From: an uncultured Chlorobiaceae bacterium
GTDB lineage: Bacteria; Bacteroidota; Chlorobiia; Chlorobiales; Chlorobiaceae
Direction: 5' to 3'
Assembly (NCBI GenBank): GCA_903840935.1
Contig: CAIMHT010000033.1
Coordinates: forward strand, 1-33,358
Length of the DNA: 33,358 nt
Shown here: positions 25,082 through 33,314 of the stretch, in pieces
Layout of the letters: every line of letters begins with the position of its first letter
How positions within the stretch are numbered: position 1 is the first letter of the stretch
Notes under the pieces: model-generated
What the model was told of the DNA's origin: nothing
Databases searched by the model: none
What the model saw: the letters and a program-made list of their open reading frames with translations, nothing else
Program-made: the position numbers and the translations under genes

Positions 25082-26410
25082 CTACCTTGAGGTATTGAAG
25101 ACCGAGCCGCTCAGTCTGACCATAAGGGCAATACCGACCACAATCATAACGGTATTGGCCAGCCACATGGAGATCATAGGATCGAGGATACCCCGTTCGG
25201 CAATTTTTTCTCCGGAAATCATGAGCATCCAGTAAAGCACAAAAAAGATAAGCGAGATGGCAGCACCAACACCAAACCCGCCGCGCTTCGCAAGAACACC
25301 AAGGGGGGCGCCAACAAGTACAAAAACAAAGCAGGCAAGAGAGAGCGCATATTTTTTATGATAGGCTGCCATATAGCGGTTGTACATGTTCCGGTTTGCT
25401 TCGATACTTTTGAGTTCCCCGTCAAGCTGAAGAAGTTGGCGATCCACATAAGCCGCTGCGACTGCCGCTCCCGTTTTCCCTGGAGACTTCAATGATCTGA
25501 CGGGCTTTTTGGGAGTCCCGGAACTGCCTTCCGCAATCCACTGCCTTACCTGTTCAAGCGGCCTGTTTATAAGCTTTTCTGATGCTGAAATTCTTTTTTG
25601 GAACTCATCACCAATGACAAGCAACTCCTTTGCTGAAAGTTCGGTATCACCTGAACGCATTCGATTCTCGGAAGAGCGTGAAAAACCGAAGCCCGATGAC
25701 TCAAAAACAAAACGGTGCATCCGGAAACTCATGTGGCGGTAGTTTTTATGATCCGGCAGGCCTACCTGATGAATTTCACCATTGAACAGCGTCATGACCA
25801 GATACTGGTAATCACCGGTAAAATCAACGGTGCCCTTTTCAGCCGTCACCATAGTAGTATAACCATGCCTGGTGGCATCATAAATCACAATACCCTTCAA
25901 CTCTTTTGAAGCATCATCTGAGTTTCGAACAAAGATGGAGTAGCCGTCAAGCAGGGTTGAAAAGGCGTTTTCCGTTAATCCAAACAACGGTTTTGAGCGT
26001 GCGATGTCGACCATCATCGATTTCGCAAAATAGTTTGCCTTGGGAAGCACCACATTATTAAACCGTTCGACAAAAAGTGAAAGAAAAAGGCCCGCAAGGA
26101 GAACCGGTATCATAATCCGATAAAGAGAGATACCGGTGGCCCTGAAAACCGTCATTTCAGAGGTGGTTGTCAGGGAACCGAATGTCATGACAACGGCAAC
26201 AAGAACAGCCATGGGAGCCGCAAGCCCGACCATCCATGCCGACTGCAGCGCAATAAGCTCAACAATGGCGGAAAATCCGATGCCCTTGCCGATGAAGCGA
26301 TCGGCAAAGGTGGTAAAAAACTGGAGTATCAGAACAAAAATAATGGTGACAAAAGCAAACAGGAATGGCCCGATATGCGCTTTCAGGATATAACGATCAA
26401 TGATTTTCAT
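25082..26410 (-). CDS. LptF/LptG (YjgP/YjgQ) family permease
   Basis: A 442-residue subunit of the lipopolysaccharide export ABC transporter LptB2FG, which moves LPS out of the inner membrane. N-terminal helices (MKIIDRYILKAHIGPFLFAF, QSAWMVGLAAPMAVLVAVVMTFGSLTTTSEMTVFRATG) are diagnostic; a periplasmic beta-jellyroll-like part follows (about 130-330), and the last helices contain YKKYALSLACFVFVLVGAPLGVLAKRGGFGVGAAIS. The start is the ATG at 26410; the frame stays open further upstream but that part is not family-like. Which of LptF or LptG it is cannot be settled here. The insert SSGTPKKPVRSLKSPGKTGA with low complexity is unusual. Confidence 0.92.
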   Translation of the reverse strand: MKIIDRYILKAHIGPFLFAFVTIIFVLILQFFTTFADRFIGKGIGFSAIVELIALQSAWMVGLAAPMAVLVAVVMTFGSLTTTSEMTVFRATGISLYRIMIPVLLAGLFLSLFVERFNNVVLPKANYFAKSMMVDIARSKPLFGLTENAFSTLLDGYSIFVRNSDDASKELKGIVIYDATRHGYTTMVTAEKGTVDFTGDYQYLVMTLFNGEIHQVGLPDHKNYRHMSFRMHRFVFESSGFGFSRSSENRMRSGDTELSAKELLVIGDEFQKRISASEKLINRPLEQVRQWIAEGSSGTPKKPVRSLKSPGKTGAAVAAAYVDRQLLQLDGELKSIEANRNMYNRYMAAYHKKYALSLACFVFVLVGAPLGVLAKRGGFGVGAAISLIFFVLYWMLMISGEKIAERGILDPMISMWLANTVMIVVGIALMVRLSGSVFNTSR

Positions 26411-26729
26411 AAAAAGTGCTCTCTTTGACTCCCCATTTTTGCAATGATGGCCCCGACCGTGACGGCCTGGTTCGAACAGGCTTACGACAGAAGAATATAA
26501 GCTATAATCGGATGATACACAGAGGGGCAATACTGGCGGGAGGCCTGATTCTGTGAAGTTGCCTGTTTTGTCTGGTGACGAGAAACCTCAAATTCACCCG
26601 GTTTCAGCGAAAGTCAACAATCCGCAGTACAGCGGCAACGACGGTATCAAGCACGTTGAAGGGATAAGGTGAGGGGCACAGGAGTTGAGAGCTGATGAGC
26701 ACTCTCCAAAACACCCCAGTAACGGCTAT
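26411..26729. other. Gene-free stretch upstream of the LptF/G gene
   Basis: About 320 bp between the terminator after tRNA-Lys and the lptF/G start. Both strands carry short open frames with stops (for example one reading GEFEVSRHQTKQATSQNQASRQY on the minus strand), none recognisable. The region must contain the lptF/G promoter; a TATATT at about 26496-26501 (minus) lacks a convincing -35. I see no RNA gene or clear remnant. Confidence 0.45.
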
Positions 26730-26776
26730 AAAAAACAAAGACCTACAAGCCGTAACCTGTAAGTCTTTATTTTTTT
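26730..26776 (-). terminator. Rho-independent terminator after secG/tRNA-Lys (bidirectional)
   Basis: An 11-bp stem (26758-26768 with 26737-26747, one G-U pair in the minus-strand RNA) encloses a 10-nt loop. In the minus direction it is followed by G and six T (26730-26735); in the plus direction by A and seven T. It begins 10 bp after the CCA of tRNA-Lys and ends that transcript before the lptF/G gene. Confidence 0.88.
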
Positions 26777-26777
26777 A

Positions 26778-26852
26778 TGGTGCATCCGGGAGGACTCGAA
26801 CCTCCAACCCATTGATTAAGAGTCAATTGCTCTACCATTGAGCCACGGATGC
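26778..26852 (-). tRNA. tRNA-Lys (CUU)
   Basis: The acceptor GCATCCG pairs with CGGATGC, discriminator A, and CCA is encoded (26778-26780). The anticodon stem ATTGA/TCAAT encloses CTCTTAA, anticodon CUU, reading AAG. The T arm is GGAGG TTCGAGT CCTCC. The gene begins 7 bp after the secG stop and has a terminator right behind it, so it is probably processed from the secG transcript. Confidence 0.96.
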
Positions 26853-26859
26853 AGAAAAT

Positions 26860-27219
26860 CTATTTTGCCGGCAGTGCAGGAAGCGCTGGGGCTGAAGGCA
26901 CCGTACCAACCGGAGCTGGAACTTGTGCAGGAGGCAATGCCGGAATATTCTGCTGCATAACACTTTCTGGAGCGCTCTTTGTTGTTCTGCCCGGAAGAGT
27001 AAATTCAGCGATAAAGCAGATAACCATCACGGCTCCTGCAAGAATCGCCGTCATCTTGCTTAAAAAATCACCAGTCCTTCTTACTCCAAGCGTCTGAACG
27101 GTACCAAGGCTTGCAATACCACCAGTCAGGCCACTGCCGCTTTTGGGGCTTTGCAACAAAATGACCCCGATTAGCAGAATCGATGCAAGTAACCCGACAA
27201 TGACAATAAAAACATGCAT
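26860..27219 (-). CDS. secG: Preprotein translocase subunit SecG
   Basis: A 119-residue small subunit of the SecYEG channel. Two helices are visible (about 3-22, [21 protein letters not shown], and 55-75, [20 protein letters not shown]) joined by the typical Gly/Ser-rich loop [29 protein letters not shown]. The C-terminal 40 residues are Pro/Ala-rich ([14 protein letters not shown]). It is followed by tRNA-Lys and diverges from the DUF2905 gene. Confidence 0.95.
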   Translation of the reverse strand: MHVFIVIVGLLASILLIGVILLQSPKSGSGLTGGIASLGTVQTLGVRRTGDFLSKMTAILAGAVMVICFIAEFTLPGRTTKSAPESVMQQNIPALPPAQVPAPVGTVPSAPALPALPAK

Positions 27220-27308
27220 TTCCAGCCGCTTAAATAAATTTGCAAATATCGTATCTTCCTCTGAAGAAGGCCTAAATTTAGCAACTTTTCAAAAATATCC
27301 AAATCGCG

Positions 27309-27548
27309 ATGGCTGATACTGCCAAAATAGTTGTTATAACGGGCGTCGCCATTGTTGTTTTCGGCCTGTTGATGATGGCTTCGGCCAAGGCTGGTTCATG
27401 GAGCTGGCTCAACTGGTTCGGCAACCTTCCTCTTGACGTCAAAATAGAACGGGAAAACTTTCGCATCTATTTTCCGCTTGGCACCTCATTGCTGCTCTCT
27501 TTGCTGCTCACCTTGTTTATGTACCTTTTCAACAAATTGATCCGATAA
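27309..27548 (+). CDS. DUF2905 family small membrane protein
   Basis: A 79-residue protein with two helices (about 6-27 and 57-75) and the central block [34 protein letters not shown], which is the signature of DUF2905 proteins (G-x-L-P-G/L-D-x-x-I-E-R-x-N-F). Function is unknown. It is 11 bp upstream of hisB and probably in the same transcript. Confidence 0.85.
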   Translation: MADTAKIVVITGVAIVVFGLLMMASAKAGSWSWLNWFGNLPLDVKIERENFRIYFPLGTSLLLSLLLTLFMYLFNKLIR

Positions 27549-27559
27549 TTTCCATACAC

Positions 27560-28162
27560 ATGTCAGAAGAAATCACAAGAGCAGCGCGCAGCGCCACGGT
27601 AAGCAGAACCACCAAAGAAACCAGCATCACCGCAACCGTGACGCTTGACGGCTCTGGAAGAAGCTCCGTGAATTCGGGGGTGGTCTTTCTTGATCACATG
27701 CTGACAAATTTTTGCAAACACTCCGGTATTGACCTTACGCTGGAGTGCTCTGGGGATCTTGATGTTGATGATCATCATACCGTTGAAGACATTGCCCTTG
27801 TGCTTGGGAGCACCATTGCCGAGGCGCTTGGTGACAAGCGGGGAATCGCTCGCTATGGCTGGGCAATCATCCCGATGGATGAAGCGCTGGCACGTTGTGC
27901 CCTTGATCTGGGAGGGAGAAGCTGGTGTGTCTTCCATGCGGAATTCAACCGTCCGGTGATTCAGGGATTTTCAACGGAGATGGTGGAACATTTTTTCATT
28001 TCGCTTGCAGGAACACTGAAAGCCAATATCCACCTTTCAATCCTTGATGGAGAGAATACGCACCACAAAATAGAGGCGCTTTTCAAGTCGTTTGCTTATG
28101 CCATGAAGGCCGCGATAGCCATAACCGGCACAGAAATACCGTCAACCAAGGGAGAGATTTGA
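27560..28162 (+). CDS. hisB: Imidazoleglycerol-phosphate dehydratase
   Basis: Sixth step of histidine biosynthesis, removal of water from imidazoleglycerol phosphate, with Mn2+. The 200-residue protein is monofunctional (no phosphatase domain). Metal-ligand motifs are H46 in FLDHML, H72-H73 with E76-D77 in [14 protein letters not shown], and the second half set in [12 protein letters not shown] and [16 protein letters not shown]. No other his gene is adjacent. A strong terminator follows. Confidence 0.97.
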   Translation: MSEEITRAARSATVSRTTKETSITATVTLDGSGRSSVNSGVVFLDHMLTNFCKHSGIDLTLECSGDLDVDDHHTVEDIALVLGSTIAEALGDKRGIARYGWAIIPMDEALARCALDLGGRSWCVFHAEFNRPVIQGFSTEMVEHFFISLAGTLKANIHLSILDGENTHHKIEALFKSFAYAMKAAIAITGTEIPSTKGEI

Positions 28163-28181
28163 GGTTTCCCTCCACCAATGC

Positions 28182-28212
28182 AAAAGGGCTGCCTTTTCAG
28201 GGAGCCCTTTTT
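28182..28212 (+). terminator. Rho-independent terminator after hisB
   Basis: AAAAGGGCT (28182-28190) and AGCCCTTTT (28203-28211) form a 9-bp stem around a 12-nt loop, with T residues at the 3' end, 19 bp after the hisB stop. Because the stem begins with A and ends with T it could also serve the converging rny transcript. Confidence 0.85.
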
Positions 28213-28265
28213 GTCATCTCAGACCGCCGGTTTTTGCGGCCAATCGTTTAGCTGTTGATACCCGA

Positions 28266-29840
28266 TTATTTTGCGTAGGCAACAGAGCGTTTTTCGCGGA
28301 TGATGGAGACTTTGATCTGGCCGGGATATTGCGCTTCGGATTCGATTTTGTGGGCGATATCATGGGCAAGCACATCTGCCTGTGAATCGCTGACATTATC
28401 GCCCTCAACAATAACCCTGATCTCCCTTCCTGCCTGCAGTGCATAGGTTTTCAAAACACCGGGAAATCCTTTTGCTATCTCTTCGAGACTTTCAAGGCGT
28501 TTTACGTTGCCGTCAGCCGTTACCGCACCACGGGCACCGGGCCGAGAAAGTGAGATGGTATTGGCTGCATCAACGAGATCTGCCAGTGGAGACTCTTTTT
28601 CAACATCACCATGGTGAGCGGCAATGGCATTGAGTACCACAGGAGATTCGTTGAATTTTTTGATGAAATTCATGCCGGTGATGGCATGAGATTCGTCACT
28701 TTCAGGCAGCACAAGGCCGATGTCGTGCAAAAGACCTGCGCGTTTGGCAAGCCGGGTATCGAGTTTGAGTTCGGCGGCCATGAGGCCTGAGAGCATGGCA
28801 ACCTCACGACTGTGCTGCAAAAGGTTCTGGCCGTAGACTGTATGGTATTTCATTTTGCCGATAAGGGCGATAATTTCGGCAGGTATATCGGAAATCTGCA
28901 ACGAAGAGAGCGCCTCCTCACCGGCACTGATAATAACATCGTCAATCTCCTTCTTCGCATCTTCGTAGGCTTTTTCAATCGCTACGGGATGAATGATGCC
29001 GTCAACAAGAAGTTTCTGGAGCGTCAGTTTGGCAAGTTCGCGGCGCAGGGGATCGAAGCAGGAGAGAATAACGACCTCCGGAGTATCATCAACAATGATA
29101 TCGACTCCGGTTGCATTCTCAAACGCCTTGATATTGCGTCCTTCACGACCAATGATACGTCCCTTGAGTTCGTCGCTCTGGATGTGAACGACAGAAAGTG
29201 CGTTTTCGGTAGCCTGCTCAAAAGAGATGCGCTGAATGGCGGTCAAAAGCGTTTTTTCCGCCAGACGACCGGCTTTCTGCTCAGCTTCTTCATGAATCTG
29301 GTGAATGGTTTCAGTCGCTTCCTTCTTGGCCTCAGCAACCATATTATCAATCAGCATCTGACGCGCCTCTTCGGCCTGAAGGTTGCTGATGCTTTCAAGG
29401 CGCTGGTTCTGCTCGACAATAACCCGCTCAAGATCCTGTGAACGCAGGGTAACAGATTCCGTAGTCAACTCTATCTCCTTGCGCTGATCCTGCAGTTTCC
29501 GCTCAAGATCCTTGACATCCTGACTCTGTTTTTTCAGTTGCGCCTCTTTCTGCTGTGTCTGCTTCTGCAACTGGGTATACTTGTTGTTTTTGATCACAAC
29601 CTCCTGATCAAACTCCCGACGTTTCTTTTTCCACTCCTGGTTTACTTCACTGACCTTAAGTTCTTTGTACTCGTTGGCCTCTTTCTGTGCCTCCTGTACG
29701 ATCTGCACCGCACGTTCCTCGGCTTCAAGCACCTTGGTCGTTCCGATCCGTTCAAGAAAATAACGTCCAATAAAAAACCCTGCTGCAAAAAAAATAACTG
29801 ACGCAAAAACAATTAAAAACAGGTTTATAACTATACCCAT
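28266..29840 (-). CDS. rny: Ribonuclease Y
   Basis: A membrane-anchored endoribonuclease that starts mRNA decay. The 524-residue protein shows the full set of parts in order: N-terminal helix (about 3-25), long coiled coil (about 35-205), KH domain (about 219-280, with GRIIGREGRNIKAFE), and HD domain with H372-D373 in GLLHDIGL and IAAHHGDVE later. The C-terminal GREIRVIVEGDNVSDSQADVLAHDIAHKIE is typical. It lies downstream of zapA and the 6S RNA on the same strand and converges on hisB. Confidence 0.97.
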   Translation of the reverse strand: MGIVINLFLIVFASVIFFAAGFFIGRYFLERIGTTKVLEAEERAVQIVQEAQKEANEYKELKVSEVNQEWKKKRREFDQEVVIKNNKYTQLQKQTQQKEAQLKKQSQDVKDLERKLQDQRKEIELTTESVTLRSQDLERVIVEQNQRLESISNLQAEEARQMLIDNMVAEAKKEATETIHQIHEEAEQKAGRLAEKTLLTAIQRISFEQATENALSVVHIQSDELKGRIIGREGRNIKAFENATGVDIIVDDTPEVVILSCFDPLRRELAKLTLQKLLVDGIIHPVAIEKAYEDAKKEIDDVIISAGEEALSSLQISDIPAEIIALIGKMKYHTVYGQNLLQHSREVAMLSGLMAAELKLDTRLAKRAGLLHDIGLVLPESDESHAITGMNFIKKFNESPVVLNAIAAHHGDVEKESPLADLVDAANTISLSRPGARGAVTADGNVKRLESLEEIAKGFPGVLKTYALQAGREIRVIVEGDNVSDSQADVLAHDIAHKIESEAQYPGQIKVSIIREKRSVAYAK

Positions 29841-29902
29841 TAAACTTCCTCCATTTTCATGCTCTCATACGCAAGGATGAGGCAACGTTTTAAACAAAAA
29901 AA

Positions 29903-30129
29903 CCGCACCACGACCAAAGTGTGTAAGATCCAAGAACCCGTGTTACACGGTGGGTGCCTCCTTCAGATTTTTTGCTTCCAATGGAACAATGCTTCCACTG
30001 TTCCTGAAAAAAACTGACCCGATAAAGGTCAGAAAATTCAGTAAGGCCTGCAATCAAAAAGAAGAGTTTGGCTCCCTGTTTTTTGATGTTAGTTCTTTTA
30101 CTTACAATCACCCCAATCAGCCGGTGCGG
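29903..30129 (-). ncRNA. ssrS: Probable 6S RNA
   Basis: The 316-bp space between zapA and rny folds as one long rod when read on the minus strand. CCGCACC at the 5' end pairs with GGTGCGG at the 3' end, which is followed by seven T. Further in, GATT/GGTC, GTAAG/CTTAC and AAGAAC/GTTCTT can pair, then GGGAGCC/GGCACCC with one A-A mismatch. The 3' half reads CACCCACC, a small CCGTG-TAA-CACGG hairpin, then GGGTTC, like the 3' side of the 6S central bubble in E. coli. Two apical hairpins (CTGACC/GGTCAG and a 9-bp GGAACAGTG/CATTGTTCC) cap it. Position next to zapA is the classic 6S location. 6S RNA binds sigma-70 RNA polymerase. Ends are approximate; at about 227 nt it is longer than the usual 160-200. 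Confidence 0.72.
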
Positions 30130-30156
30130 ATATTTCTTCTCAGTCAATGTAACGGT

Positions 30157-30420
30157 TTATTGCAGATTTTGCCCTATAAAAACATTAAGCCGGGCAATGT
30201 TCTGTTTCAGCAACGCTATCTCCTCTTCAAGCTCGACCTTCTTTTCGGCAAAAGAAATTGCGGCCAAAACCGCCAGCTTTACCGCTTCAAATGTCGGGGC
30301 CTTTTCGGCAAAAAGCCGCATCGCCCCATCAACATCACGAGCCGCCTTTTCGGTCAATTCCCGCCGTTCGACCCTTAAGGGATAGCTGTAACCATAAACA
30401 TTTACATCAATTTTTTCCAT
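30157..30420 (-). CDS. zapA: Cell division protein ZapA
   Basis: An 87-residue ZapA-like protein that promotes FtsZ bundling at the division ring. The N-terminal VNVYGYSYPLRV strand pair and the middle AARDVDGAMRLFAEKAPTFEAVKLAVLAAISFAEK helix are family features, followed by a C-terminal coiled coil (VELEEEIALLKQNIARLNVFI). It lies 7 bp after the coiled-coil gene and 27 bp before the start of the 6S RNA. Confidence 0.88.
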   Translation of the reverse strand: MEKIDVNVYGYSYPLRVERRELTEKAARDVDGAMRLFAEKAPTFEAVKLAVLAAISFAEKKVELEEEIALLKQNIARLNVFIGQNLQ

Positions 30421-30427
30421 TTCCGTC

Positions 30428-30733
30428 CTACAAGGCCTGATTGTTCCTGAGTTCCATCTCTATTTTCTGCAAAATCAGAACAAGCTTCTGTTTCACCTGC
30501 ACTTTTTCAGCATAGTCAAGCGCTCCGACGGGAGTGCCCGCCGCATCCACAGCAGTTGAACCGACGCTTCCGGGCAACTTGTAATTCCTCAGAATATTCT
30601 GCAGACTTGAGAGTTCAGATCGTAATACATCATTCTCTTTCCGGCATTCAGTCAACCGGGCAACAAGGAGTTCAATATTTTTTTCAAGAAGGTTGAATTC
30701 CCCCTTACTATTTTGCCCATCAGAATTGTGCAT
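30428..30733 (-). CDS. Coiled-coil protein, possible ZapB-like division factor
   Basis: A 101-residue protein. Residues 14-50 (FNLLEKNIELLVARLTECRKENDVLRSELSSLQNILR, heptad pattern) form a clear coiled coil. A Gly/Ala/Pro-rich linker follows (about 53-70), then a second helix (YAEKVQVKQKLVLILQKIEMEL). It lies between pheT (13 bp) and zapA (7 bp). The pairing of a short coiled-coil protein with ZapA suggests a division role like that of ZapB, but this is inferred from context only. Confidence 0.75.
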   Translation of the reverse strand: MHNSDGQNSKGEFNLLEKNIELLVARLTECRKENDVLRSELSSLQNILRNYKLPGSVGSTAVDAAGTPVGALDYAEKVQVKQKLVLILQKIEMELRNNQAL

Positions 30734-30746
30734 AGAACAAAGAGAA

Positions 30747-33164
30747 TCAGACTTGTCGAATTACCGCACCAAGCTTACTCTCGGCATTGCTGCCGACTTT
30801 CGAAAGAATATCGCTGATTCTTTCGTCCTGCAATGTTCCCTTATAATCAGCAATTTCAAGAGAGAGTGCTACGCTGCGCTCACCTCCATCCCCCTGGGTG
30901 CGCTCAAAAAGATCAAAAACAGAGACACTCCTGACAAAAGGGTCACTTGTGCGCACAAGCTCAACAAGTGACTGAACCGAAACATCCGGCGGCAAAACAA
31001 GCGATATATCCCTCTGGACAACTGGAAATCTGGACGGGGGCTCATAGGTGACACCCGGATTGAAACAGCGTTCAAGCACGGCTGCATCAATTTCCGCAAT
31101 ATAAACATCCTGCCAAATATCAAATTTACCCAAGAGGTCTGAACCGAGTTGCTGAACAACGCCGAGCCTGTTCAAGCAACTCTTTCCCTTTACTGTCAAC
31201 TCTACATCAATGCTGACAGAGATTCCATTATAAATATTCACCGCTGATTTATCAAGTAAATTCAGCTTCTCCAGAAGCATCTCAACGGCACCAACAAGAT
31301 CGTAAAAATCAACCCTTTCTGTCGACTGGTTCCAGATTCTCGGAAAACGATTCCCCGTCATGGCGATAACAAGAGATTCCTGCTCACTGAACGCATCAAG
31401 CAACGACTCTCCGGAACGCTCTGCATCAGGAAGAGCCTGAAATCCCCTCGCAACCTCAAAGAGCCGTAAATCCTTACTCCCGTGCCTGATATTGTGGCTG
31501 ATGACCTTGAGAAATCCGGGTACGAGCCTTGGTCGGAGCACCTCAAGACCTTCGCTGATTGGATTAAGAACTCCAACGAGCCTGTCGCTGAACAAGCCTG
31601 CCTCCTCTCTTTTCATGAGCGGATTGGTAAGAATCTCGCGGAAATTCAAACCAACCATTAATGAACGGAGAAAATCGGTGAAAAATTCCGGAACGTTGCG
31701 GAATTGGGGATAGATGGTCACCATCCGGGCTGATGGCTGAATATTGTCATAACCATAAAGGCGAGCAATCTCTTCGACAAGATCGATCTCCGCTGAAACA
31801 TCGACCCTGAAGGAGGGTACCGTAAAGGTAATCGACTCCCCGGTCGCTCCTGTGGCGGTTGAAAACCCGATCCCTTCGAGCATCGTAACCATTTCTGATG
31901 CGGCTATCGAACTGCCAAGCAAAGAATTAACCCGCGCAGGCCTCAACGGAACCTGAAGCAACTCTTGCGCTGAAGATCCAGACTCCTGGGCATCTTCAAC
32001 TCGTCCACCTGCAAGTTCAAGAATCAGGGCCACAGCACACTCTGCCGCCCTTTTGACATTATTCGGGTCTATACCCCGCTCAAAACGGTATGAGGAATCC
32101 GAGGAAAGCCCTAAATCTTTTGATGCTTTTCTGACAACTGAAGGATTAAAATATGCTGATTCGAGTAGGATATCCGTTGTAGCTTCACTGACGGCTGAAT
32201 GCAATCCTCCCATTATTCCGGCAATTGCGGCAACTTTTCCCTCACCGTCACAAATTGCGGTTATTCCAGGAGAGACGGCATACTCAATATTGTTCAAAGC
32301 AATAAAGTCGGCATGACGATCATTTCTAACAACAATCCGCCCACCGGCAAGCTTGCCAAAATCGAAGGCATGCAGAGGCTGACCAAGGGCGTGAAGAATA
32401 TAGTTCGTGATATCAACAATGTTGTTCTTCGGCCTCAAACCGATGCTTTCAAGCTTTTTTCGAAGCCATGCGGGAGATTCGGCAACGGTTACGCCCTTAA
32501 TGACCACAGCATTATAATAGGGGCAGGCAACGGCATCCATGACGTCAACCAGAGTACCGGTTGTTGAACATGCCACTGCTTTCCGCTCGGGATAGCGCAT
32601 CTCTTCGCCTCCTGCAAGCTCCCTTGCAACACCAAGGTGAGAAAGCACATCAGGACGGTTTGGAGTGACGGCAATATCAAGTACAACATCGCCAGCAAGA
32701 TAGCGGGCGACAGGATCGCCGGGCTTGCAGGACACATCAAGCTCCATGACGCCGGAATGGTCATCAGAGAGCCCAAGCTCATCAGCAGCACAAATCATGC
32801 CGAAAGAGCGCTCACCGCGTATTTTTGACGGCTTGATGGTGATCGTTTCGCCGTCGGAGGCTGTAAGCTTCGCTTTTTCTGTTGCAACGGGAACAACCAT
32901 CCCGGCTTTGACATTCGGCGCACCGCATACAATCTGAAGAGGTTCTTCACGACCAACATCAACCCGGCAAATGGTCAACCGCTCTGCATTCGGATGCGTC
33001 ATAACCTCTTCAATTCGCCCTACAACAACAAGATTGTCAGGAAGAGAGGGTTCCTGGACCTCCTCTACTTCAAAGCCAAGAAAAGTGAGTTTTTCAACAA
33101 GTGAAAACGTATCGGAAGAAAAGGAGGGAAGAAAATCTTTGAGCCAACTGACAGATATTTTCAT
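30747..33164 (-). CDS. pheT: Phenylalanine-tRNA ligase beta subunit
   Basis: The 805-residue beta chain of the (alpha-beta)2 PheRS. Domains in order: N-terminal MKISVSWLKDFLP; tRNA-binding OB fold (about 40-150, VVGRIEEVMTHPNAERLTIC and VCGAPNVKAGMVVPVA); B3/B4 editing domain (about 210-390, with HAFDFGKLAGG); B5 domain; catalytic-like core; and the C-terminal FDX-ACB anticodon-binding domain (RFPVVQRDISLVLPPDVS onward). The start is the ATG at 33164, the family's normal N-terminus; the frame remains open upstream through the tRNA genes, which is not coding. pheS is not upstream; two tRNA genes and a terminator are. Confidence 0.97.
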   Translation of the reverse strand: MKISVSWLKDFLPSFSSDTFSLVEKLTFLGFEVEEVQEPSLPDNLVVVGRIEEVMTHPNAERLTICRVDVGREEPLQIVCGAPNVKAGMVVPVATEKAKLTASDGETITIKPSKIRGERSFGMICAADELGLSDDHSGVMELDVSCKPGDPVARYLAGDVVLDIAVTPNRPDVLSHLGVARELAGGEEMRYPERKAVACSTTGTLVDVMDAVACPYYNAVVIKGVTVAESPAWLRKKLESIGLRPKNNIVDITNYILHALGQPLHAFDFGKLAGGRIVVRNDRHADFIALNNIEYAVSPGITAICDGEGKVAAIAGIMGGLHSAVSEATTDILLESAYFNPSVVRKASKDLGLSSDSSYRFERGIDPNNVKRAAECAVALILELAGGRVEDAQESGSSAQELLQVPLRPARVNSLLGSSIAASEMVTMLEGIGFSTATGATGESITFTVPSFRVDVSAEIDLVEEIARLYGYDNIQPSARMVTIYPQFRNVPEFFTDFLRSLMVGLNFREILTNPLMKREEAGLFSDRLVGVLNPISEGLEVLRPRLVPGFLKVISHNIRHGSKDLRLFEVARGFQALPDAERSGESLLDAFSEQESLVIAMTGNRFPRIWNQSTERVDFYDLVGAVEMLLEKLNLLDKSAVNIYNGISVSIDVELTVKGKSCLNRLGVVQQLGSDLLGKFDIWQDVYIAEIDAAVLERCFNPGVTYEPPSRFPVVQRDISLVLPPDVSVQSLVELVRTSDPFVRSVSVFDLFERTQGDGGERSVALSLEIADYKGTLQDERISDILSKVGSNAESKLGAVIRQV

Positions 33165-33193
33165 AAGGAGAAGGAAATCTGCATTGATAGAAT

Positions 33194-33229
33194 TAAAAAA
33201 AGCCCTGTACCGGCAATGAACAGAGCTTT
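33194..33229 (-). terminator. Rho-independent terminator between tRNA-Glu and pheT
   Basis: On the minus strand AAAGCTCTGT (33220-33229) pairs with ACAGGGCTTT (33199-33208; one G-U pair) around an 11-nt loop, and the stem runs into a T tract (complement of 33194-33201). It begins 6 bp after tRNA-Glu and ends 29 nt before the pheT ATG. Confidence 0.82.
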
Positions 33230-33235
33230 GAAGTG

Positions 33236-33307
33236 TGACCCCAACGGGATTCGAACCCGTGCTACCACCTTGAAAGGGTGATGACCTAACCACTAGTCGA
33301 TGGGGCC
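33236..33307 (-). tRNA. tRNA-Glu (UUC)
   Basis: The acceptor GGCCCCA pairs with TGGGGTC (one G-U), discriminator A. The anticodon loop CTTTCAA gives UUC, reading GAA and GAG. The T arm is CGGG TTCGAAT CCCG. CCA is not encoded. It lies 7 bp downstream of tRNA-His on the same strand. Confidence 0.96.
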
Positions 33308-33314
33308 TTATATG

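Noticed and set aside
26411..26530. N-terminal extension of the LptF/G permease to 26530
   Set aside because: The added residues are not membrane-like or family-like, and the ATG at 26410 gives the standard MKIIDRYIL start.
24564..26603. The 13-mer ACCGGGTGAATTT present near 24570 (plus) and near 26590 (minus)
   Set aside because: A shared 13-mer on either strand is expected by chance several times in a window of this size, and the flanks differ.
28812..29441. A 209-codon plus-strand frame antisense to rny
   Set aside because: It is fully inside the RNase Y coiled-coil, KH and HD coding region and has no family features of its own.
29890..30147. An 85-codon open frame on the minus strand between zapA and rny
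   Set aside because: It covers nearly the whole rod-like RNA fold, has no recognisable protein character, and its ends coincide with no coupling signal. The structured RNA explains the interval better.
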